Shown: positions 1-5,451 of the stretch, piece by piece
Layout of the letters: each line of letters begins with the position of its first letter
How positions within the stretch are numbered: the first letter of the stretch is position 1
NCBI GenBank assembly: GCA_026995985.1
Contig: JALWNF010000164.1
Location: forward strand, 1-13,078
From: Campylobacteraceae bacterium
Lineage (GTDB): Bacteria; Campylobacterota; Campylobacteria; Campylobacterales; Sulfurovaceae
DNA: 13,078 bases
Direction of reading: 5' to 3'
Notes under the pieces: model-generated
What the model was told of the DNA's origin: nothing
Database searches by the model: none
Seen by the model: only the letters and a program-made list of their open reading frames with translations
Translations under genes and position numbers: made by a program

Positions 1-200
1 ATAAAAATGCTAAAAATCAACCTGATGACCTTAAAAAGTATTCGGCTATTGTTAGCTATTCACCGTTTGAGTTCTCTAAGATTAGGCTTCAAGCTACTAA
101 AGATAAATCAAAATCGTTTGGTGGTGTAAGACGTACTGAAAATCAAGTGCTTTTGGAGTTTTTGGTTGAGACAGGGGCTCATGGGGCTCATGCGTTTTAA
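1..200 (+). CDS. C-terminal end of an outer-membrane beta-barrel protein (partial)
   Basis: Only the last 65 codons are present, in the frame that begins at base 3 and stops with TAA at 198-200; the start lies outside the window. The tail alternates polar and hydrophobic residues in strand-like stretches (YSAIVSYSPFEFSKIRLQAT, then ENQVLLEFLVETGAHGAHAF). It finishes in a terminal phenylalanine, the usual C-terminal signature for BAM-assembled outer-membrane barrels. The His-containing ending GAHGAHAF resembles, as I recall, the ends of zinc-linked TonB-dependent or porin-like proteins found next to znu genes in Proteobacteria. Placed before a periplasmic metal-binding protein and a metal permease, it is plausibly the outer-membrane zinc (or other metal) receptor of the locus. 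The barrel assignment is fairly safe; the metal role is inferred from context and from the tail. Confidence 0.6.
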   Translation, partial: KNAKNQPDDLKKYSAIVSYSPFEFSKIRLQATKDKSKSFGGVRRTENQVLLEFLVETGAHGAHAF

Positions 201-206
201 TGCGTA

Positions 207-227
207 GGGTGCGATTGCTATCGCACC
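207..227. repeat. REP-like palindrome, copy 1
   Basis: GGTGCGAT (208-215) and ATCGCACC (220-227) form a perfect 8-bp stem around the loop TGCT, six bases after the stop codon of the barrel gene. The stem is far more GC-rich than its surroundings. It is followed by an A-rich stretch, not a T-tract, so it is a poor intrinsic terminator. It is the inverted partner of copy 2 at 277-297. Position just after a stop codon, size and hairpin form fit REP elements. Confidence 0.75.
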
Positions 228-276
228 AAAAAATAGATATGAAAAAATTACATTAAAAGAAATCAAATTTTAAAAC

Positions 277-297
277 GGTGCGATGGCAATCGCACCC
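277..297. repeat. REP-like palindrome, copy 2 (inverted relative to copy 1)
   Basis: GGTGCGAT (277-284) and ATCGCACC (289-296) form the same perfect 8-bp stem around the loop GGCA. The reverse complement of 277-297 matches 207-227 at 20 of 21 positions, so the two copies are head-to-head with 49 AT-rich bases between them, like a BIME. It lies immediately before the TTGTATAAT promoter element and covers the place where a -35 would be for znuA. Confidence 0.75.
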
Positions 298-306
298 TTG
301 TATAAT
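298..306 (+). promoter_or_regulatory. Candidate -10 promoter element for znuA
   Basis: TTGTATAAT contains a perfect TATAAT hexamer at 301-306. Transcription would start near 313, giving a leader of only about ten bases that still holds the GAGG ribosome-binding motif at 314-317. The same nine bases precede the SH3-SPOR gene at 1986-1994. No -35 is recognisable, as is usual for the main sigma factor of Campylobacterota. Confidence 0.45.
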
Positions 307-310
307 ACAA
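298..310. promoter_or_regulatory. Short palindrome over the znuA -10, possible Zur/Fur-type operator
   Basis: TTGTA (298-302) and TACAA (306-310) form a perfect 5-bp inverted repeat with a 3-base centre, lying over the -10 hexamer. Genes for zinc uptake are commonly repressed by the Fur-family regulator Zur, which binds AT-rich dyads at such positions. The dyad is short and could arise by chance from a TATAAT hexamer in AT-rich DNA, so this is a weak suggestion. Confidence 0.2.
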
Positions 311-322
311 ATAGAGGTAAAA

Positions 323-1204
323 ATGATAAAAATATTAACACTAACAACACTTTTAACAACAGCAATCTTTGCACAATTAAATGTAGCAACAACCTATAAC
401 TATTTGGCAGAGGTAACTAAAAGAGTAGGGGGCGATTTAGTTAAGGTAGATGTTTTAGCTTCACCTAAACTAGACCCACACTTTATTACTCCTAAACCCT
501 CACTTATTGCAAAACTAAGAAGAGAGGATTTGCTCATCATCAATGGTGCTCAACTTGAGATTGGTTGGATTCCACCTCTTTTAAGAAGTGCTAACAACAG
601 TAAAATTCAAAATGGTGGTAGTGGCTTTTTAGATGTAAGCCGAGCAGTTACACTTATAGATAAACCTGCTAATGTATCAAGAAGTATGGGCGATGTTCAC
701 CCAGATGGAAACCCTCACTTTGCTCTAAATATTGACAATATTATTCCAATAGCCGAGCTTATTAGCATGAAGCTCTCACAGCTTGACCCAAACAACCAAG
801 CTACCTACAGTAAAAACTTTGAAGAGTTTAAAGGTAAAATGGAAGAGCTTAGTAGCAAACTAAAAAAAGAGTATGCTTCATGTGAGGGTAAAAAGGTAGT
901 ACAGTACCATGAACTTTTTAACTATGCTATTGAGTTTTATGGTATGAAAAAGGTAGGCAATATTGAACCTTTCCCTGGTATAAGCCCAAGCTCTAAACAT
1001 ACATTTGAACTTATTAAGACAATGAAAGAGCAAAATGTTAAAACCATTCTTCAAGATGTCTATCATGAGAAGAAGACAGCTAACTTTATTGCAAATAAAA
1101 CAGGAGCAGAGGTAAAGGTTATTCCTCATGATGTTGGAGCAGTTGAGGGAACAGATACGCTAGAAGATTTCTACACTACTATTGGAAAAGAGCTATGTCA
1201 ATAG
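323..1204 (+). CDS. znuA: Periplasmic zinc/manganese-binding protein of an ABC transporter (ZnuA/TroA-like)
   Basis: This 293-residue protein is a cluster A-I (cluster 9) metal-binding protein that captures Zn2+ or Mn2+ in the periplasm and passes it to the membrane permease. Residues 1-17 form a cleavable signal peptide ending AIFA, with no lipobox cysteine. Likely ligands, by the family pattern, are His53 (DPHF), His132 (NPHF), His196 (QYHELF) and Asp278 (GTDTL). The final Asp is more typical of TroA/MntA than of E. coli ZnuA, and the His-rich loop of many ZnuA proteins is absent, so the metal is uncertain. Cys187 and Cys292 may form a disulfide. The ATG at 323 was chosen because AGAGG at 313-317 is correctly spaced and the signal peptide starts there; an in-frame GTG at 278 lies inside the REP-like hairpin. 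The gene overlaps the permease gene by 10 bases. Confidence 0.85.
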   Translation: MIKILTLTTLLTTAIFAQLNVATTYNYLAEVTKRVGGDLVKVDVLASPKLDPHFITPKPSLIAKLRREDLLIINGAQLEIGWIPPLLRSANNSKIQNGGSGFLDVSRAVTLIDKPANVSRSMGDVHPDGNPHFALNIDNIIPIAELISMKLSQLDPNNQATYSKNFEEFKGKMEELSSKLKKEYASCEGKKVVQYHELFNYAIEFYGMKKVGNIEPFPGISPSSKHTFELIKTMKEQNVKTILQDVYHEKKTANFIANKTGAEVKVIPHDVGAVEGTDTLEDFYTTIGKELCQ

Positions 1205-1953
1205 TAGAACTCTTCTACCCTGCGTTTATTTTAGCAATTTTATTAGTCTTTATCCATACTATTTTTGGTTTAGAGATTATTAAACGTGGGGTTATCTTTA
1301 CCGACCTTGCCATTGGGCAGTTTGCAGCTATTGGGGTGGCTGTAAGTCTGCTCTTTTTTGAGGGAAACTATACCTTTTTACTAACCTTTGCTTTTGCTCT
1401 TTTGGGGGCGTTGCTTATTGCCATTGCAACTCATAGAGTAGAGCATATTGAGGCGTTTATTGGAATGTTGTATGCTTTGGGGGCTAGTGCTATTATTGTG
1501 CTTCTTTCAAACACTACACAAGGAACAGAGCTTTTCAATAAGCTTCAAGCAACAGATATTCTCTTTACCACATTAAATGATTTGGTTGAGCCTGTGCTAC
1601 TTTATAGCTTTGTAGCCATACTCTTTTTTCTGTTTTATCACCGTTTAAGTGGATTAGCAAGAGAGGTACTATTTTTTGGGCTTTTGGCTCTAACTGTTAC
1701 TTCCTCTGTCCAATTAGCAGGGGTTTTAGTGGTCTTTGTTTTGCTTATAGTCCCTGCTTTTTTGGCTCTGTTACAGTCACGATTTAAGCCACTCTTTTTT
1801 GCTTGGAGTGTGGGGTCAGTTATTGTTATCTCATCTATGATTTTCTCATATTGGCTCGATTTACCTACAGGGTATGCCATTGTTTTTGTAGGGTCTCTTT
1901 GTGGGATTGTTGGGGCTTTGTGGGTTGGGAAAGCAAAAATTATTAAAAACTAA
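1195..1953 (+). CDS. znuB: Metal ABC transporter permease (ABC-3 family, ZnuB-like)
   Basis: This 252-residue integral membrane protein has about eight hydrophobic segments, near residues 8-28, 38-56, 61-79, 92-106, 132-148, 156-172, 174-195 and 201-243. It belongs to the ABC-3 family that moves zinc, manganese or iron through the inner membrane. The stretch EVLFFGLLALTVTSSVQL followed by AGVLVVFVLLIVPAF (residues 157-189) is the conserved TM6-TM7 core of the family. The start overlaps the end of the znuA-like gene by 10 bases, so the two are probably translationally coupled. The permease needs an ATPase subunit (ZnuC/MntB type); none is encoded downstream, so it must lie upstream of the window or elsewhere. 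The substrate is inferred only from the neighbours. Confidence 0.85.
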   Translation: MSIVELFYPAFILAILLVFIHTIFGLEIIKRGVIFTDLAIGQFAAIGVAVSLLFFEGNYTFLLTFAFALLGALLIAIATHRVEHIEAFIGMLYALGASAIIVLLSNTTQGTELFNKLQATDILFTTLNDLVEPVLLYSFVAILFFLFYHRLSGLAREVLFFGLLALTVTSSVQLAGVLVVFVLLIVPAFLALLQSRFKPLFFAWSVGSVIVISSMIFSYWLDLPTGYAIVFVGSLCGIVGALWVGKAKIIKN

Positions 1954-1985
1954 TTTAATTATTTAATACTATTTTTAAACATAAA

Positions 1986-1994
1986 TTGTATAAT
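1986..1994 (+). promoter_or_regulatory. Candidate promoter giving a leaderless transcript
   Basis: TTGTATAAT contains a perfect TATAAT hexamer at 1989-1994, only 7 bases before the ATG at 2002. At the usual spacing, transcription would start at or within one or two bases of the ATG. A T-rich stretch at 1972-1976 lies where Campylobacterota promoters often have T-tracts instead of a -35. The bases before the ATG (ATCTCTTTT) contain no Shine-Dalgarno motif. Confidence 0.5.
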
Positions 1995-2001
1995 CTCTTT
2001 T

Positions 2002-3003
2002 ATGAAAAAGATTATATTGCTAATGCTACTACTATTTGGATTTGGATACGCTACAAAGTACGAGATTGTACACATAAAAAAGGGAAGAGCACTCAACGTT
2101 CGCGATACACCGTCGTTAAGAGACTCAGTAGTTGTGGGGAGGTTAGCTGCCTATACGACAAATATAAGTGTTAAAGAGTGTTTAGAAGATAGAAGAGGTG
2201 ATGAGTGGTGTTATATAAATGCACCCAAGGGAGGTTCACATATTGAGGGGTGGGTTAACTCCTACTACTTAGCACCTATGGCAAAAACATCAAAGTTTTC
2301 ATGGCTTCACATTCAAAATTTTTTACGTAATTTTTATCTTGCAGATGAAGAGGACTTTTTAGATAAACTACAAGTTTTTTATGCTTTTCCTATGCAGAGA
2401 TATTTTAATAGTAGGAATGTCTCTTTAATGGAGTTGCGTCAAAAGAAGGTTCGATTTTATAAAAGATGGCCAAAGCGTAACTATAGATTTACATATTTGA
2501 AAATTTTAAAACGGAAACCAAAATATGTAGATGTTCAGACAACTGTACGATGGAGAGTTGAAGGTCATGGTGACTATCAAGAGGGAAAAGATATTCAAAA
2601 GCTCCGTCTTGTACCAAGTGGAAACAGCTTTAAAGTATTAGCTATAAAGTACCTAAGACATATTGTCTACCCTAAACCAAAACCTATTGTAGATGAGAAT
2701 ATTACAGAAGAGAATAATACTACAGCACTATCTCCAATAGACAAGATTGTAAAAGAGACTTTTGATGGTAAAAAGTACTATATTAAAGCAGGTAGTTTCT
2801 TCTCTGAGATTAACAAAAACTACTTAACAACTATCTCTAAAAATGGATTCTCTTACATAATTCAAAAGGTACGACAAGACAATAAGATTATTCGTCGTGT
2901 CTTTATCGGTCCATTTTACTCAGAAGAAGCAACTATAGAGGCTTTAAAGGTAGTTAGAGCAAAAATTAATGGACAAGCTTATATTCAAACTATTATACAT
3001 TAA
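2002..3003 (+). CDS. Exported SH3 / NTF2-like / SPOR domain protein
   Basis: This 333-residue protein begins with a signal peptide (about residues 1-17, ending FGYA). Residues 20-92 are a bacterial SH3 domain (ALNVRDTPSLRDSVVVGRL, later EWCYI and GWVNSYYL) with Cys60 and Cys70 that could form a disulfide. Residues 98-222 look like an NTF2-like domain, with the pattern KRWPKRNYRF seen in SH3-associated NTF2 proteins of this phylum. After a Pro-rich and Asn/Glu-rich linker (224-250), residues 255-333 form a SPOR domain (YYIKAGSF, then RRVFIGPFYSEEAT), which binds glycan strands lacking stem peptides at division sites. A periplasmic, peptidoglycan-associated role is therefore likely; the exact function is unknown. 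The gene lies 48 bases after the permease gene but appears to have its own promoter, and it converges on the CNNM gene with an 11-base tail overlap. Confidence 0.75.
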   Translation: MKKIILLMLLLFGFGYATKYEIVHIKKGRALNVRDTPSLRDSVVVGRLAAYTTNISVKECLEDRRGDEWCYINAPKGGSHIEGWVNSYYLAPMAKTSKFSWLHIQNFLRNFYLADEEDFLDKLQVFYAFPMQRYFNSRNVSLMELRQKKVRFYKRWPKRNYRFTYLKILKRKPKYVDVQTTVRWRVEGHGDYQEGKDIQKLRLVPSGNSFKVLAIKYLRHIVYPKPKPIVDENITEENNTTALSPIDKIVKETFDGKKYYIKAGSFFSEINKNYLTTISKNGFSYIIQKVRQDNKIIRRVFIGPFYSEEATIEALKVVRAKINGQAYIQTIIH

Positions 3004-4060
3004 CTTTATTAGAAGAGAGCCCCTCTTTTTCTCTTCTATTCTTTTTCATTTTAAGTTTTGCTAGAGCTCTCATATCTTCTGTTGTATCACTCTCGTCCAT
3101 AATCTCAACACCTAAAACAGTCTCAACACAATCTTCAAGAGTTACAATCCCCTCTGTCTGGTCATAGTTATCAAGAACTAAAAACATATGCTCTTTTTTA
3201 GAGATAAATAGGTCTAAAGCTTTAGCAACAGGAATATTTTCATTAATAGAGAACATATCATATTTTATCTCTTTTAGGGTAACTGAATCATCTTTTAGTA
3301 GAGCCTGTTTAAAGAGCTTTTTAACTAATATAATTCCTGTAACATCATCTATAGTCTCATTATAGATAGGGATTCTTGAAAATTTAAAGATTTCAGGTTT
3401 TGTCTCTAAAACTTCTTTTACTGTAAGTTTCTCGTTAAGAGCAAATACTACAGAGCGTGGTGTTAAGATATCTTTTACTTTATGCTCATCTAGTTTTAGT
3501 ACATTCTCAATATAATCAGACTCTTTTTCATCAATAATCCCTTCATCTTCACCCATAAGCATACTCTCTAAAAGCTCATCTTTAGTTAAGCTATTTGAGT
3601 CCTCTTTTCCTTTTGAGATTTTATCTGTAACAAATAGTGTAGTTAAAATAATAGGATAGGTAATCCAGACAAAAATTTGAATCATTTTTGCAGCTATTGG
3701 AGCCAATGATTTCCAATAGATAGCACCAATAGTTTTAGGAATAATCTCTGATATATAAAGAATAGCAAATGTTAAAACAATAGAGACATAAGCTACAACC
3801 TCACTACCCCAAATAGAAGATGCTTGAGCTCCAACAGCAGCAGCTCCTAGAGTATTTGCAATAGTATTTAAAATTAAAATTGAAGCTATAGATTTGTTAA
3901 TGTTCTCTTTATGCCATCGTAGAAGTTTTCCTACACTTGGTCTCTCTTTTTCAAGTACTGAGATGTAAGACATACTAGTAGATAGTAGTACTGATTCAAG
4001 GACAGAGCATACAAATGAGATACCCACAGATGCCAAAAAGAAAATAATTAATAGTTCCAT
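2993..4060 (-). CDS. CNNM/CorC-type membrane transporter with CBS pair (probable Mg2+ or divalent cation efflux)
   Basis: This 355-residue protein has an N-terminal CNNM (DUF21) membrane domain, about residues 1-145. Hydrophobic segments lie near 2-25, 58-80, 90-112 and 118-145, and the family motifs NTIANTLGAAAVG (65-77) and SEIIPKTIG (104-112) are present. A tandem CBS domain pair follows, about 190-318 (DILTPRSVVFAL; EGIVTLEDCVETVLG). Family members bind Mg-ATP in the CBS pair and mostly export Mg2+, some with Na+ exchange. The usual C-terminal CorC_HlyC domain of about 80 residues is missing; only a charged tail of some 35 residues remains. The start at 4060 follows AAAGGA at 4078-4073 on the minus strand, 12 bases away. 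It lies 16 bases after mgtE, so the two are surely co-transcribed. Substrate and direction are inferred from the family. Confidence 0.85.
   Translation of the reverse strand: MELLIIFFLASVGISFVCSVLESVLLSTSMSYISVLEKERPSVGKLLRWHKENINKSIASILILNTIANTLGAAAVGAQASSIWGSEVVAYVSIVLTFAILYISEIIPKTIGAIYWKSLAPIAAKMIQIFVWITYPIILTTLFVTDKISKGKEDSNSLTKDELLESMLMGEDEGIIDEKESDYIENVLKLDEHKVKDILTPRSVVFALNEKLTVKEVLETKPEIFKFSRIPIYNETIDDVTGIILVKKLFKQALLKDDSVTLKEIKYDMFSINENIPVAKALDLFISKKEHMFLVLDNYDQTEGIVTLEDCVETVLGVEIMDESDTTEDMRALAKLKMKKNRREKEGLSSNKVNV
3010..3052 (+). terminator. Candidate intrinsic terminator of the SH3-SPOR gene
   Basis: TAGAAGAGA (3010-3018) pairs perfectly with TCTCTTCTA (3030-3038), with one further G-T pair inside, and is followed by the T-rich run TTCTTTTTCATTTT at 3039-3052. 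This points rightward, seven bases beyond the SH3-SPOR stop. It lies inside the 3' coding end of the opposing CNNM gene. The stem is moderately stable, with four G-C pairs. No matching terminator is visible for the leftward operon. Confidence 0.4.
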
Positions 4061-4076
4061 AAAATCTAATAATCCT

Positions 4077-5408
4077 TTATAGTAAAATAATGGTCGCAAG
4101 ACCTAAAAAGCTAAAAAAACCTACAATATCGGTTACTGTAGTTAAAATAACTGTACTTCCAATAGCTGGGTCAATATCCATCTTTTTTAAAAGAAGAGGA
4201 ATTATTGCTCCAAATAGACCTGCCATAAGAAGGTTAATAAGCATTGAAAGTGCAATAACTACTCCTAATAATATACCATTATCAAACCAAATGGAAGCAA
4301 TTAAGCCCATAATAATGGCAAAAATTACTCCATTGAGTAGAGAAATGCTAACCTCTTTTTTTATAATTCTAGTTGCATCAGTATGAGAAATATCTCCTAG
4401 TGCTAATTGTCTAACAACAACTGTAAGAGTTTGTGTTCCTGCATTCCCTCCCATAGAGGCTACTATTGGCATAAGTACGGCAAGAGCAACAATACTCTCT
4501 ATTGTATCTGAGAAAAGACCAATAACAATTGAAGCTAAGATGGCAGTAACCAAGTTGATTCCAAGCCAAGAGGCACGTTTTTTTCCTGCTTTTAAAATAT
4601 CTTCATCCTCCTCAGCTTCATCATCAACCCCTGCTAAGTGGTACATCTGCTCTGTTGCTTGTTCAGAGATAATATCGTAGATATCATCAGAGGTAATACG
4701 ACCAAGTAGCATATTTTTATTGTTAACAACAGGTACAACTGACAAATCATACTCTTCAAAGGTCTGAACTACATCTGAAATATCATCTGTATCTCGTACA
4801 GATATAGGCTCAAAACTCTCATTACTCTCTTTAATATTCTCATGCAGAGTTTTTGAAAAATCAAAAATGAGTAAATCTTCAAGGTCAATACTGTAGCGTA
4901 AGATTCCTTCATCGGTTGTAATAAAGAGTGTATGGACATTCTCTAACTCATTAGCTTTTTTAAGCTTTGCAAAGTTGTCAACTACATTTTGAACAATCTC
5001 ATCTTTGTTGGCAGTAAAGACCTCTGTTTGCATATATGCACCAGCTTGGTCATCACTATAGTTTTGAAGTCTAATAATATCTTGTTGGTCCTCTTTATCT
5101 AGTGACTCAAAGACCTTTGATGCTATCTCCTCGTCATACTCTTGAAGTTTTTGCATAAAGTCTGTTTGGTCATCAGACTCTAATTTAGAGATTGCCTCTT
5201 TGAGTTCATGAACATCTAATGACTCAACAATCTCTCCAAAGTATCTATCAGGAAGAGCAAGAGCAACATCTCCTACAATATCTTTTGGAATTAATGTAAT
5301 AGCTTTAGAGAACTCCTCTTCGTCAAGTTCTCTTAAAATATTTACAATTTCAGAAGGGTGTAGTTCGCTCTCTTTATTCTCTTCTAAATATAGTTTGAGT
5401 CTATTCAT
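4077..5408 (-). CDS. mgtE: Magnesium transporter MgtE
   Basis: MgtE is a dimeric Mg2+ channel of the inner membrane that closes when its cytosolic domain binds Mg2+. At 443 residues it is full length (Thermus MgtE has about 450). Residues 15-120 form the superhelical N domain (LHPSEIVNILREL and helical repeats). Residues 125-250 are two CBS domains (AGAYMQTEVFTA; VVPVVNNKNMLLGRITSDDI). About 250-275 is the acidic plug-helix region, and five membrane segments occupy 280-443. The family signature LMPIVASMGGNAGTQT spans 312-327, and Asp427 in TTVTDIVG corresponds to the pore Asp432 of Thermus MgtE. GGAGAG sits 6 bases before the ATG. The gene is 43 bases after queA, has a candidate promoter there, and leads into the CNNM gene. 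The leader is too short for an M-box riboswitch. Confidence 0.95.
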   Translation of the reverse strand: MNRLKLYLEENKESELHPSEIVNILRELDEEEFSKAITLIPKDIVGDVALALPDRYFGEIVESLDVHELKEAISKLESDDQTDFMQKLQEYDEEIASKVFESLDKEDQQDIIRLQNYSDDQAGAYMQTEVFTANKDEIVQNVVDNFAKLKKANELENVHTLFITTDEGILRYSIDLEDLLIFDFSKTLHENIKESNESFEPISVRDTDDISDVVQTFEEYDLSVVPVVNNKNMLLGRITSDDIYDIISEQATEQMYHLAGVDDEAEEDEDILKAGKKRASWLGINLVTAILASIVIGLFSDTIESIVALAVLMPIVASMGGNAGTQTLTVVVRQLALGDISHTDATRIIKKEVSISLLNGVIFAIIMGLIASIWFDNGILLGVVIALSMLINLLMAGLFGAIIPLLLKKMDIDPAIGSTVILTTVTDIVGFFSFLGLATIILL

Positions 5409-5435
5409 GAATCTCTCTCCTCTAATTTTTTTGGA

Positions 5436-5441
5436 ATTATA
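5436..5441 (-). promoter_or_regulatory. Candidate -10 promoter element for mgtE
   Basis: Read on the minus strand, 5441-5436 is a perfect TATAAT in the short gap between queA and mgtE. Transcription would start near 5429 and leave a leader of about 20 bases containing the GGAGAG ribosome-binding site. This would let mgtE and the CNNM gene be expressed separately from hemW-tat-queA. Confidence 0.4.
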
Positions 5442-5451
5442 GCTTATAAAA

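Noticed and set aside
207..297. GC-rich hairpins as Rho-independent terminators of the barrel gene
   Set aside because: Neither hairpin is followed by a T-tract on the plus strand (A-rich after the first, CTTG after the second), and the minus strand has none either; their mutual inverted relationship fits a REP pair better.
278..322. N-terminal extension of the znuA-like protein from the GTG at 278
   Set aside because: The 15 extra residues are encoded by the hairpin element and come before the signal peptide; AGAGG at 313-317 points to the ATG at 323.
878..1129. Minus-strand open frame inside the znuA-like gene
   Set aside because: It is an antisense shadow with no recognisable domain or ribosome-binding site, in a gene whose plus-strand product is clear; the same holds for other antisense frames within znuB, mgtE, queA, tatC/tatB, hemW and ribD.
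4061..4099. Longer CNNM protein starting at TTG 4099 on the minus strand
   Set aside because: It would add 13 residues overlapping mgtE; the typical membrane start MELLIIFF is at 4060 and an AAAGGA motif lies in the gap.
5409..5451. M-box or other magnesium riboswitch before mgtE
   Set aside because: The whole gap is 43 bases and the predicted leader about 20, far too short for an M-box.
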